NCBI RefSeq assembly: GCF_042675965.1
Contig: NZ_JBHTKJ010000016.1
Location: 1 to 64,000, forward strand
Reading direction: 5' to 3'
Source of the DNA: Virgibacillus_R byunsanensis
Lineage (GTDB): Bacteria; Bacillota; Bacilli; Bacillales; Amphibacillaceae
Length of the DNA stretch: 64,000 nucleotides
This document shows, piece after piece, positions 7,918 to 15,777 of the stretch (its first letter is position 1; each line of letters begins with the position of its first letter). The position numbers and the translations under genes are program-made. The notes under the pieces were generated by a model. It ran no database searches. It worked only from the letters and a program-made list of their open reading frames with translations, and was not told where the DNA came from.

Positions 7918-9867
7918 ATGGCACAGAACATTACGCAAAAATTAATAAAAGACCATCTTGTAACAGGGGAGATGACCCCGGGTGAGGAAATTGGGCTTAA
8001 AATTGATCAGACATTAACCCAGGATGCAACAGGAACTCTAGTTATGTTAGAACTAGAAGCAATGGAATTGGAACGTGCTAAGACCGAAGCTTCAGCACAA
8101 TATGTAGATCACAATGTGATACAAGAAGACAGTAAGAACCCAGATGATCACTTATTCTTACATAGTGCTACTCGAAAGTTTGGAATGTATTATAGTCGAC
8201 CGGGAAATGGGGTAAGTCATCCTGTTCATATGCAACGGTTAGCGAAACCAGGTAAAACATTACTCGGCTCTGACAGTCACACATGCGCAAATGGGTGTAT
8301 GGGGATGCTTGCAATGGGTGCTGGTGGAATAGATGTTGCTTTAGCTATTGCAGGAGAACCCTTTTTTGTTAAAATGCCCAAAGTTTGGGGCATAAAGCTA
8401 ACAGGTGAGCTTCCTGAGTGGGTAAGTGCTAAGGATATGATTTTAGAGCTACTTCGTCGTTATGATGTAAAAGGTGGGGTTGGGCGAGTTATTGAATATT
8501 ACGGTCCTGGAATTGAAACGTTAAGTGCAATGGACCGTCATGTAATAGCAAATATGGGTGCTGAGCTCGGAGCAACTGGAACTGTATTCCCTTCAGATAA
8601 AGAAATTAAACGATTTTTAAAAGAGCAAGGCCGTGGTGATGATTGGATGGAACTAGTTGCAGATAAAGACGCAACGTATGATATCCATGATGAGTTAAAC
8701 TTGTCTGAAGTGGAGCCGATGGTAGCTAAGCCTTCTAGTCCTGGTAATGTCGTGACTGTTAAAGAGATTGCAGGAACACCAATATACCAATCCTATGTGG
8801 GCTCTTCTGCAAATCCAGGATTTCGGGATTTTGCAATTGCTGCAAAAATAGTCAATGGCAAGCAAATTGCGCAAGATTTGTCATTTGATATCAACCCGAC
8901 ATCAAGACAAATGCTGACAGATTTAGTGAAAGAAAGCCATATCGCGAGTCTTCTTCAATCTGGTGCTCGTTTACATCAAGCAGGTTGTAATGGATGTATT
9001 GGTATGGGGCAAGCGCCTGCTACTGGGAGAAACAGTTTGCGGACTACACCAAGAAACTTCCCTGGACGATCTGGAACACGTGAGGATAGTGTGTTTTTAT
9101 GTAGTCCAGAAACCGCAGCTGCCTCAGCTCTAACAGGGGAAATTACAGATCCAAGAACTTTGAAAATGAATTACCCAAAAGCGAGAGATCCAAAGAATCC
9201 AACCATAGACGTTAATTTGCTTGATGAACCATTACCTTTACAAGAAGCAAAGAAAATAAAATTGGAAAAAGGGCCGAATATTGCTTCCATCCCACAGATG
9301 GACCAAATGCCTGATGAAATAGAGCTGCCGATTCTGTTAAAAATGGGAGATAATATTTCCACAGATGAAATACTTGCAGGAGGGGCGCGTGTGCTACCGT
9401 ACCGTAGTAACCTTCCTGAGATTAGTAAATTCACCTTTGAGATAATTGATGATACGTACTATCAACGTGGAAAGGATTCAGTGGAAAAGGGAGGACACGC
9501 AATAGTTGGTGGATTTAATTATGGTCAAGGTTCAAGCCGTGAGCATGCAGCCTTGGCGCCAAGATACCTTGGGCTTCGTGTTGCGTTAGTGAAAGATTTC
9601 GCTCGGATTCACTGGCAAAATCTCGTTAATTTTGGAGTTCTTCCATTAACGTTTGTTAATGAAGAGGATTATGACCTTCTTAGCCAAGGAGATGTAATTG
9701 AAGTAAAAGGGTTAAGAGAAAAAGTAAAACAGGGGACAGATTTCTCGGTTAATATAAAAGGTAAAAATCAAGAAATTAAAGTGAAAGCAGCATTATCGGA
9801 TCGTCAAATCGACATTATGTTAAAAGGTGGAATAATAAACTGGGCAAAAGATCGACAAAAGATCTAA
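7918..9867 (+). CDS. aconitate hydratase (650-residue bacterial type)
   Basis: This 649-residue Fe-S enzyme converts citrate to isocitrate in the TCA cycle. The three cluster cysteines fit the HTCANGC pair region (about residue 122-127) and the AGCNGCIGMG motif (about residue 358-361). LLGSDSHTCANGCMG is the family signature. The C-terminal swivel domain has GQGSSREHAALAPRYLG. At 650 residues it belongs with the shorter mitochondrial/Aquifex-type aconitases and not with the 900-residue CitB/AcnA of most Bacilli. A catalytic mRNA-binding role like that of CitB is therefore not implied. AGGAGG stands before the ATG. A small zinc-finger gene follows 23 nt later. Confidence 0.93.
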   Translation: MAQNITQKLIKDHLVTGEMTPGEEIGLKIDQTLTQDATGTLVMLELEAMELERAKTEASAQYVDHNVIQEDSKNPDDHLFLHSATRKFGMYYSRPGNGVSHPVHMQRLAKPGKTLLGSDSHTCANGCMGMLAMGAGGIDVALAIAGEPFFVKMPKVWGIKLTGELPEWVSAKDMILELLRRYDVKGGVGRVIEYYGPGIETLSAMDRHVIANMGAELGATGTVFPSDKEIKRFLKEQGRGDDWMELVADKDATYDIHDELNLSEVEPMVAKPSSPGNVVTVKEIAGTPIYQSYVGSSANPGFRDFAIAAKIVNGKQIAQDLSFDINPTSRQMLTDLVKESHIASLLQSGARLHQAGCNGCIGMGQAPATGRNSLRTTPRNFPGRSGTREDSVFLCSPETAAASALTGEITDPRTLKMNYPKARDPKNPTIDVNLLDEPLPLQEAKKIKLEKGPNIASIPQMDQMPDEIELPILLKMGDNISTDEILAGGARVLPYRSNLPEISKFTFEIIDDTYYQRGKDSVEKGGHAIVGGFNYGQGSSREHAALAPRYLGLRVALVKDFARIHWQNLVNFGVLPLTFVNEEDYDLLSQGDVIEVKGLREKVKQGTDFSVNIKGKNQEIKVKAALSDRQIDIMLKGGIINWAKDRQKI

Positions 9868-9890
9868 TAGCCATATGAGGAGGGTTGTAA

Positions 9891-10064
9891 GTGGATAGAC
9901 AGCATACATGTAAGGCATGCGAAGGAACTGGAATGCTTTCAGATGATGAGGGCTGGCAATACAAGTGCAGTGTTTGCAATGGAGATGGATCGTATAGTCA
10001 AGCTGATACGACCAGATCTGCAAGAGTTATGTCAGTGGATGAAAATAATCGATTGCTTGACTAG
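9891..10064 (+). CDS. 57-residue DnaJ-type CxxCxGxG mini-protein downstream of aconitase
   Basis: This short ORF begins with GTG (MDRQHTCKACEGTG) and has a strong AGGAGGG site a few bases upstream. It holds two CxxCxGxG repeats, CKACEGTG and CSVCNGDG, separated by 11 residues. That is half of a DnaJ cysteine-rich domain, enough for one zinc ion. The tail (RSARVMSVDENNRLLD) is hydrophilic. The gene starts 23 nt after the aconitase stop and shares its terminator, so it is probably cotranscribed. Similar one-site DnaJ-like small proteins exist in Bacilli, but the function is unknown. A link to Fe-S or metal handling of aconitase is only a guess. Confidence 0.75.
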   Translation: MDRQHTCKACEGTGMLSDDEGWQYKCSVCNGDGSYSQADTTRSARVMSVDENNRLLD

Positions 10065-10074
10065 AACATAAGAA

Positions 10075-10108
10075 AAACTACCTGTTCACATATGTGGGCA
10101 GGTAGTTT
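10075..10108 (+). terminator. terminator of the aconitase operon
   Basis: AAACTACCTG pairs with CAGGTAGTTT across a 14-nt loop that itself contains the palindrome CACATATGTG. It is followed by GTTTTTCG. Confidence 0.85.
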
Positions 10109-10143
10109 GTTTTTCGTAAGCCATGTTGCAGTTCACTTTTGAT

Positions 10144-10755
10144 TTAATGTGGCATAGTTCCTTGTATTGGTGCAAAGCTATTCATAAGACCTTGCATGTC
10201 TTGCTGTTGTAATTGTGGAACTTGATAATATTGATTTTTGTTTTGGTATAAAAATACTTCATAAGCCATTTCTACTAGGTTAGGTACGCTGTCTGCGAAT
10301 ACTCTTCTTAAAACAGGATTGGTAGTCTCAAGTGACGCCATGGTAAAAGCAGAAGCTGAAGATTTCAGTACACCCATCATATAGCTTGAAACACACTGGT
10401 CGTTTATTTCATTGACAGATTGAGCAGGTGCTTTTGGTTGAGATGGCTGCATGCCGTATACAACATCATTATTTTGAGCCATGTGATAGGTTTGCGTTTC
10501 TACTTGTGGCTCCTGTCCTGTTTTTAACGTCTCGACGCATGTGTTGTATAGCTGGTTTAAAAATGCCCGGTGCTGTTGAAGCATGGATTTTAATTCTGGG
10601 TCCTGAATGTGCTGCTCATACAATAAGTATTGTTCTAATCCCCCAGTTAAACCTGACATCGCTTCATGGGCATCAAAAAGCTCATGCCCTCCGTGACTTT
10701 GGTTAGCGGGCATTTGCGATGATCCCTGTAGATTTTGTTGATTTTGATTTTGCAC
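10144..10755 (-). CDS. spore coat protein, CotF-like
   Basis: This 203-residue protein has a Gln/Asn-rich head and a helical core like the Coat F domain. The segments DAHEAMSGLTGGLEQYLLYE and SMLQQHRAFLNQLYNTCVET match that core, as does a C-terminal block with NEINDQCVSSYMMGVLKSSA and NPVLRRVFADSVPNLVEMAY. Proteins of this type are packed in the coat of Bacillus spores. The start is GTG behind AGGAGG at 9-nt spacing. The gene stands alone and converges with the aconitase operon. Confidence 0.85.
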   Translation of the reverse strand: MQNQNQQNLQGSSQMPANQSHGGHELFDAHEAMSGLTGGLEQYLLYEQHIQDPELKSMLQQHRAFLNQLYNTCVETLKTGQEPQVETQTYHMAQNNDVVYGMQPSQPKAPAQSVNEINDQCVSSYMMGVLKSSASAFTMASLETTNPVLRRVFADSVPNLVEMAYEVFLYQNKNQYYQVPQLQQQDMQGLMNSFAPIQGTMPH

Positions 10756-10960
10756 TATATATAACCTCCTAAAGTATAGTCTTAGTTATTTTGAGCTAAA
10801 TTGATGAAGTTATTCATGTAGTCATAATCCAAAATCTAATTTCTACAGCATGACGATTGAAGAAATTTTTGGGATATATAAACGTAAAATAGGGTTATTT
10901 TGATTTGCTTGTTAGGTAGGATTAGCGGACGTGGAGAAGTGTGTTTTTAGTATATAGAGG

Positions 10961-11062
10961 GAGTATAAAACTTTCTTATCTACATAAGTGCAACGTTGTC
11001 TTTCGCCATTAAGGCTTGGCGATAAGCCGAGCTTTCTAAAAAGTAAAGAAAGTATATAACTT
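10961..11062. repeat. dispersed repeat C2, copy 2
   Basis: This copy shows TATAAAACTTTCTTATCT, then ACATAAGTGCAAC. The hairpin TTCGCCATTAAGGCTTGGCG follows, then GATAAGCCGAGCTTTCTAA. Here C2 lies just left of repeat C1 (starting near 11085), the reverse of the order at 41.7-42.0 kb and 60.9-61.3 kb. Confidence 0.8.
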
Positions 11063-11084
11063 AAAAGTTTTGTACATTTATCTA

Positions 11085-11242
11085 CAGAATCAGCCACGTC
11101 CAGCTCCAGCGCCCAACGACTAGTGGGCTTCCTGATCCTCCTTACGATAAGTCAACATCGATTCGCTTACGCTCTTCGTGTTTCCTTTATCTCATGCGGA
11201 TAAGTCCAGCCCATACGTCGCTATACGGGCGCTTGCGCTTTT
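11085..11242 (+). repeat. dispersed repeat C1, copy 1
   Basis: This GC-rich palindromic intergenic repeat starts CCACGTCCAGCTCCAGCG and contains CTTACGATAAGTCAACATCG. It ends in GGGCGCTTGCGCTTTTG. Other copies are at 41664, 48089 and 60912. Repeats of this look are common between genes of Bacillaceae. The IS91-type element starts right after the terminal CTTTT. No coding frame is supported. Confidence 0.8.
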
Positions 11243-11328
11243 GTCCTTGTCTAGGAAACTATAAAATTTTATGGTTGTGGATAACTTTTTGTGTTATGAT
11301 TCAGGCATCATATCATGGGAGAAGTGAA

Positions 11329-12561
11329 ATGGCTAAAAATTCTGGGGTAATAAAACAAATGCTTCAAGAACATTTTGCAGGTTTTTGGTATCTGAACTGC
11401 GATCGTTTTCCTGAAAATTATCGCGATGATATAAAAGAAACAGTTGAGAAAACAATGAGTTGTGGATCAAGAGATATTGGTTATGCTCGATATGAATGTT
11501 TTGGGTGTGAAAATTCGATTCCTAAATTTGTCTGTTTTACTTGTAAAAGCAGATTTTGTCATCGTTGCGGAAAGAAATATACAGACGATTGGGCAGATAA
11601 ACAACAGGAAATGATCTTTGATGTTCCGCATCGCCATATGGTATTCACTATCCCAAAAGAATTACGTCAGTTATTTTATGATGATCGTAAGCGGCTAAAT
11701 GAATTAAGTAAACAAGTTGCGGATGTATTTCAGTATCATCATGATCAAAGAAATAAAGAAAAAGGTTTACGTTCAGGTGTCATTACAGTTATCCATACGT
11801 TTGGAAGAGATCTTAATTTTAATCCACATATACACGCTCTAGTTACAGAAGGAGCATTAGATAACGAGAACAACTGGGTACATACTGGATACATACCATA
11901 TGAGTATTTAAGAAAATCATGGCAAAAAGTTGTATTAGATTTGGTGAAAGAATGGTTTCCAATGGACCTAAAAGTTAGAGAGCTAATCGATGATTTATAT
12001 CGAAGATATCCGAATGGTTTTTATGTGAATGCAGAAAAAAAGATGAAGAATGCAAAACAAGTAGCGAAATATATTGGGCGTTATTTAGCACGTCCAGCAA
12101 TTGCAGAGTATCGTATCGTTGAGTATGATGGGAGAACCGTTCACTATTGGTACGAAGATCATCGCACAGGAAAACGGGTAGAAAAAAAGGCATCCGTATA
12201 TAAATTCTTATTTGAATTACTTCAACACATTCCCCCAAAACATTTTCGGATGGTTGGAAGGTATGGATTATATAGTAGAAGATCTCATCGTAAGGCTCAA
12301 CAAATACTAAGTTTACATGAATTTATGAGAACCAAACAAATTACATTATTACTGCAGACGAAACGTAAGAAAAAAAGATATCGTGAACGTATGATAGAGT
12401 CTTTTGAACAAGACCCTCTCAAGTGTCCACGTTGCCATCAGGAGATGGATCTTGTAGGGATATGGCATAAGGATTACGATTGGATGTTTCACTATATGGA
12501 GGACATAGAAAAGGAGAGATGTAAAAGATATGGAATTTCCAAAAGACAAAAAGCAGGATGA
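11329..12561 (+). CDS. tnpA: IS91-family HUH transposase
   Basis: 410 residues. An N-terminal zinc-binding region (CFGCENSIPKFVCFTCKSRF, then CHRCGKKY) is followed by the HUH motif in FNPHIHALVTEG. The tyrosine motif is in VAKYIGRYLARPAIAEYRI, where two tyrosines are four residues apart as in Y2 relaxase-like transposases. The C-terminus has a CPRCHQEMDLVGIW zinc ribbon. Such enzymes nick one strand and move the element by rolling circle. The ATG at 11329 has GGAGAAG in front; the longer frame runs back into repeat C1 and is rejected. The reading frame is intact, so the element may be active. Confidence 0.9.
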   Translation: MAKNSGVIKQMLQEHFAGFWYLNCDRFPENYRDDIKETVEKTMSCGSRDIGYARYECFGCENSIPKFVCFTCKSRFCHRCGKKYTDDWADKQQEMIFDVPHRHMVFTIPKELRQLFYDDRKRLNELSKQVADVFQYHHDQRNKEKGLRSGVITVIHTFGRDLNFNPHIHALVTEGALDNENNWVHTGYIPYEYLRKSWQKVVLDLVKEWFPMDLKVRELIDDLYRRYPNGFYVNAEKKMKNAKQVAKYIGRYLARPAIAEYRIVEYDGRTVHYWYEDHRTGKRVEKKASVYKFLFELLQHIPPKHFRMVGRYGLYSRRSHRKAQQILSLHEFMRTKQITLLLQTKRKKKRYRERMIESFEQDPLKCPRCHQEMDLVGIWHKDYDWMFHYMEDIEKERCKRYGISKRQKAG

Positions 12562-12787
12562 CTCCTCTAAAGACCTAGATTGGTTAAATGAGGAAGACCC
12601 TTTTGGTTTAGACGAAGAAATGGAAATTGTCACATTTAAATGTTTAGACTGTAAGAAAACGGATGAAGTACCTGAATACATCATCGGTGAATTTAGTGTG
12701 GATTTAAACAAAGGGGAAGAAGTAGAACTTCATTGTCCTTACTGTAATGGCACTATGATAGAAGCGAGAGACGTCCCAAGTGATTAG
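12530..12787 (+). CDS. small CxxC..CxxC protein carried by the IS91 element
   Basis: 85 residues with its own ATG behind GGAGAG, overlapping the transposase end by 32 nt in another frame. The first half is charged (DDSSKDLDWLNEEDPFGLDE). The second has two CxxC pairs (KCLDCKKT and HCPYCNGT), a probable single zinc site. It lies wholly inside the element, before the right-end hairpin, so it is a passenger or accessory gene, possibly modulating the transposase by analogy. I do not recognise a named family. Confidence 0.65.
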   Translation: MEFPKDKKQDDSSKDLDWLNEEDPFGLDEEMEIVTFKCLDCKKTDEVPEYIIGEFSVDLNKGEEVELHCPYCNGTMIEARDVPSD

Positions 12788-12826
12788 TTCTCACTTGGGA
12801 CGTGATAGAGGCGCGTTAGCGCTTTT

Positions 12827-13135
12827 GTTCTAGTTGTTTGGACTCTAATTGTGGGTTGTAGTAATAGCACCAAGGATGATGCTATGACAGATACACTAAC
12901 CGGTATGTGGGAGGGTGTGATTAATATACCTAAACAACCGCTAAACATTATGGTTAATTTTGGAAAAACGAGGAATGGAAAGAGACGATTAGTATTCCCG
13001 CTCAGGGGATAAGTCACTACCCGTGGATACACCAGCATTTTGTTTTCGATGAAAATACAAGGAGAACTCATCACATTTAATGGAAAACTAGATGACACAA
13101 CAATAGAAGGTACGTTTAAACAGATCTTCCTTTAG
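12827..13135 (+). pseudogene. remnant of a lipoprotein with an alpha/beta-hydrolase-associated N-terminal domain
   Basis: Reading from the IS junction (GTT CTA GTT) gives VLVVWTLIVGCSNSTKDD, the end of a lipoprotein signal peptide with its lipobox. MWEGVINIPKQPLNIMVNFG follows. A frame change near 12975 continues ETISIPAQGISHYPW. Another frame change continues MKIQGELITFNGKLDDTTIE and GTFKQ. The pattern recalls the domain before some secreted alpha/beta hydrolases. The start is lost at the GTTC beside the IS91 end, and at least two frameshifts follow, so the gene is dead. Confidence 0.6.
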
Positions 13136-13392
13136 CTGGAGAGTTGATAGAGGGCATTGTGGGTTTTTTAAGTAATAGTAATTTTAAAAAATAAGTATAA
13201 ATATTAATTTTATCGTGTAAAGCATGTTTGAAATTATCATTTTGGTCTTGGGGAAACTTCTATTACTATATTCAAAACAACTTGGAAAATATTATTTTGC
13301 TCATTCGTTAATAAATTAGTTCCTATGTATAATTTTCTGTAATCATGATAGAAGGTAGTGTTCATGAATTACGGATGAAAGGAGCGATTTAT

Positions 13393-13614
13393 GTGCATTT
13401 AAGTGAAGAGGAATTTGAGCGCGCAATGAAATGGTATGAGGGGGTTGATAAATATGAAACAAGATGCTTTAAGTGTAAAGAAGTAGTTTGGGAGTCGGAC
13501 TGCACATTAGTGACTGATGGAAAGGAGGTTTTTCTGGAAGTATGTAAAGAGTGCGTTGGGTATTATATTGACCTTAAGAAACAGCTTGAGGATGAACAAA
13601 AAGAGTCATTGTAA
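13393..13614 (+). CDS. small hypothetical protein with CxxC pairs
   Basis: About 73 residues. It starts HLSEEEFERAMKWYEGVDKY and carries a CFKCKE pair and a CKECVGYY pair, a likely zinc site. The C-terminus is helical and charged (DLKKQLEDEQKESL). The start is unsure: GTG at 13393 has AAGGAG 8 nt upstream, while ATGs at 13345 and 13375 in the same frame lack a clear site. It lies between the IS91 locus and the TnpB remnant, without a recognisable partner. No function can be given. Confidence 0.5.
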   Translation: MHLSEEEFERAMKWYEGVDKYETRCFKCKEVVWESDCTLVTDGKEVFLEVCKECVGYYIDLKKQLEDEQKESL

Positions 13615-13819
13615 AATCTTTATCAAAAATAGACGATAAAACCCCCATATTCAAGGAATGAGAAAGGCGTCATCCCAGTAAGTAAGCGGGGGATGAATCG
13701 TCTTCGGACAAGGAATGACTTTTGCCATCTAATAGGTCGGACATACAACCAGAAGAAACAAACGTCTTTTTCTGCCTCCTTTTTGGTATAATTGGATAGA
13801 GGGGGTGAAAATCACTTTC

Positions 13820-14192
13820 CTCTAATAGTCGAAAGAATTTAGGGTTTGGATAGATGTAGGACTAAATGACTTTGCTACTCTTTCAGATGGTACAGTTTAA
13901 AGCCATTATCTGGCAAAAGCAATTAGTGAAGTATCATGGTCACAATTTTAGAATAATGCTAGAATAAAAAGCGAAATGGTACGGAAAAGAAGTCGTTACC
14001 GTAGCTAAAAACTTTGCATCAAGTCAGCTATGTTCTAATTGCGGTCACAAACACAAAGACGTTAAAAATCTTGCTTTGCGTGAATGGACGTGTCCAACGT
14101 GCAACAGTCATCACCAAAGAGATATTAACGCAAGTATCAATCTTCGTAATGAAGCATTACGATTAACCGCAGGAAATGCGGGGAAAGCCTAA
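13820..14192 (+). pseudogene. tnpB: internally deleted TnpB gene (zinc-finger type)
   Basis: The RuvC-I stretch VWIDVGLNDFATLSDGTV ends at a stop. After a gap that removes the normal 70-80 residues, the text resumes LAKAISEVSWSQF, then shifts frame to KAKWYGKEVVTVAKNFASSQ. It continues LCSNCGHKHKDVKNLALREW and TCPTCNSHHQRDINASINLR to a natural stop. The zinc finger (two CxxC) and the RuvC-III Asp (RDINAS) survive, but the RuvC-II Glu is lost, so no nuclease can be made. It belongs to a different TnpB branch from the gene at the window start. Confidence 0.8.
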
Positions 14193-14210
14193 GCAGACCG
14201 ATAGGTTGGT

Positions 14211-14269
14211 GTTCTTAGGAATCCCCTACTTTAATCAGACCGTAAGTCGATAAGTGGTGGGTAGTTCAA
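14211..14269 (+). ncRNA. IS200/IS605 right end / probable omega-RNA scaffold hairpin R2
   Basis: The block follows the TnpB stop by about 20 nt. CCCCTACTT pairs with AAGTGGTGGG, and it closes with GTAGTTCAA like R1. It is better preserved than its TnpB gene, so it could still be transcribed as a guide-RNA scaffold. This is inferred from position and similarity. Confidence 0.55.
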
Positions 14270-14328
14270 GGTACCATGAAAGAAAGTGATTCAGGAAATA
14301 CTTTATAAACATGGGGGAGGTTAAAATC

Positions 14329-15276
14329 ATGCATGAAAAAGAACCCACTCAATTGGATAACAGAATACATTTAATCGATGGGTTTGATTTGACTGTACCA
14401 GAACGTACAGGTACATATGTCATTGATGAAGCGGAATTAACCATCGTAGAAACGGGTCCAAGTCCGTCTGTGAAGTACATAAAAAATGGGCTGGATTCAT
14501 TAGGGTTTTCACTTGATCAAGTGAAATATATTATTGTGACGCACATACACCTTGATCACGCTGGTGGGGCAGGCTTATTAATAAAGGAATGTCCGAATGC
14601 GGTTGTTGTTGTTCATCCAAAAGGGGCCAGACATTTGGAAAACCCTAAGAGATTGGCTGCAGGTGCTCGTGCCGTATATGGTGACAGCTTTTCTGAACTA
14701 TTTGATCCAATTATCCCTGTCCCAGAAGAGCGCTTATTGATAAAAGGGGAAGGCGATACACTTGAAATTGGAGCAGATTGCACACTGCAATTTTTAGATA
14801 CACCAGGACATGCAAAACATCACTTTAGCATTTATGATCCAGTAAGCAACGGTATGTTTACTGGTGATACTGTTGGGATCAGGTACGAGCAATTGATTCG
14901 GGAAGGAGTTCCCTTATTTTTGCCATCGACCTCACCTAACCAGTTTGACCCCGAAGCAATGCAAGCGGCTATTAATCGAATGCTAGCTATGAATCTTGAT
15001 CGAATCTACTATGGGCATTTTGGTATGACCAATAAGACAGAAGGTGCATTGTGTCAAGTATCCCAGTGGCTTGAGGTGTTTGTGGAAGTAGGAGAACAGG
15101 TTGTTGCAGAACGAAAAGGGTATGATGAACTTTCACAACGGTTGCTTGAACGTGTAAAAAGGCATTTACGCACACTTAACGTACCCGATGAACACGAAGT
15201 TTATGTTTTGATTAACTTAGATATGCAAGTTAGCGCACTTGGAATTATTGATTATTTTAAGACTTTAAAGCAGTAG
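14329..15276 (+). CDS. MBL-fold metallo-hydrolase
   Basis: 315 residues with a complete metallo-beta-lactamase metal site: THIHLDHAGG, the distal His in FLDTPGHAKHH, Asp in FTGDTVG and His in YYGHFG. The C-terminal part is helical. The fold hydrolyses lactones, thioesters or phosphodiesters; the substrate here is unknown. GGGGGAGG stands 8 nt before ATG 14329 (HEKEPTQLDN), so the upstream ATG at 14311, inside that site, is rejected. It is a single gene with its own terminator, just right of the TnpB remnant. Confidence 0.88.
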   Translation: MHEKEPTQLDNRIHLIDGFDLTVPERTGTYVIDEAELTIVETGPSPSVKYIKNGLDSLGFSLDQVKYIIVTHIHLDHAGGAGLLIKECPNAVVVVHPKGARHLENPKRLAAGARAVYGDSFSELFDPIIPVPEERLLIKGEGDTLEIGADCTLQFLDTPGHAKHHFSIYDPVSNGMFTGDTVGIRYEQLIREGVPLFLPSTSPNQFDPEAMQAAINRMLAMNLDRIYYGHFGMTNKTEGALCQVSQWLEVFVEVGEQVVAERKGYDELSQRLLERVKRHLRTLNVPDEHEVYVLINLDMQVSALGIIDYFKTLKQ

Positions 15277-15293
15277 ATTTGAAGCTATATATG

Positions 15294-15340
15294 AGAAAGC
15301 CTGTCGTTTGTCAATATTTGACAAGTGACAGGCTTTCTTT
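15294..15340 (+). terminator. terminator of the MBL-fold gene
   Basis: AGAAAGCCTGTC pairs with GACAGGCTTTCTTT, with an inner TTGTCA/TGACAA stem, giving an almost continuous 20-bp hairpin. Confidence 0.9.
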
Positions 15341-15384
15341 ACTTTTGGCTGTTTTTGTAAAGGTTGTAGCTTTTGAGGGAATAG

Positions 15385-15741
15385 ATATATAATGCGATTT
15401 TATTGCCGCAGATTGATTCAGAATTCCCAGCGTCTATGTCAGGTAAAATTATTCATGATCTTTTAAGAGAGAAGTTAGGTTATAGTGGTGTTGTAATCAC
15501 AGATGATATGACGATGAAGGCTATAACAGATAACTTTGATATTGGAGAAGCATCCGTTAAATCTGTACACGCTGGGAGCGATATAATTATGGTTGCTCAT
15601 GATTTTCAAAAAATAATGTATGTATTTGAAACACTAAAAGAGGCAGTTGAAAATGGAGAAATAACTGAAGAAAGAATTAATGAAAGCGTAAACAGGATTC
15701 TTCGATTGAAAAGTGAATATAATATTGCAGATCTAGACTAA
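15385..15741 (+). pseudogene. 3' fragment of a GH3 beta-N-acetylglucosaminidase (NagZ-like) gene
   Basis: Only about the last part of the catalytic domain is left. ILLPQIDSEFPASMSGKII, LLREKLGYSGVVITDDMTMK and INESVNRILRLKSEYNI match the end of the GH3 NagZ barrel, including the nucleophile region TDDM. No start codon with a ribosome-binding site exists, and about 250 N-terminal residues are missing. The break coincides with sequence shared with the MITE flank at 51.1 kb. It is followed by a perfect hairpin. NagZ recycles peptidoglycan; this copy cannot. Confidence 0.8.
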
Positions 15742-15743
15742 TT

Positions 15744-15772
15744 ACCTGTCACACGATTCGCATGTGACAGGT
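15744..15772. terminator. hairpin between GH3 fragment and membrane protein gene
   Basis: ACCTGTCACA pairs with TGTGACAGGT around a 9-nt loop. It lies between convergent genes, and the T run is weak on both sides. Confidence 0.65.
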
Positions 15773-15777
15773 TCCTA

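Larger units (their letters stand above)
11243..12826 (+). mobile_element. IS91-family insertion element
   Basis: The element contains an HUH transposase and a second small ORF. The right end is well placed: a GCGC-gtta-GCGC hairpin (12811-12822), then TTTT, directly followed by GTTC (12827-12830). IS91 elements insert with their oriIS end against GTTC or CTTG. The left end is less sure; it is put where repeat C1 stops, at GTCCTTGTCTAGG. There are no terminal inverted repeats or target duplication, as expected for rolling-circle IS91 elements. Confidence 0.7.

Noticed and set aside
10912..11097. Minus-strand ORF of 61 codons
   Set aside because: It lies wholly over repeats C2 and C1 and has no ribosome site; the same sequence recurs elsewhere without the frame.
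12784..13098. Minus-strand ORF of 104 codons
   Set aside because: It is antisense to the readable lipoprotein remnant and has no family features.
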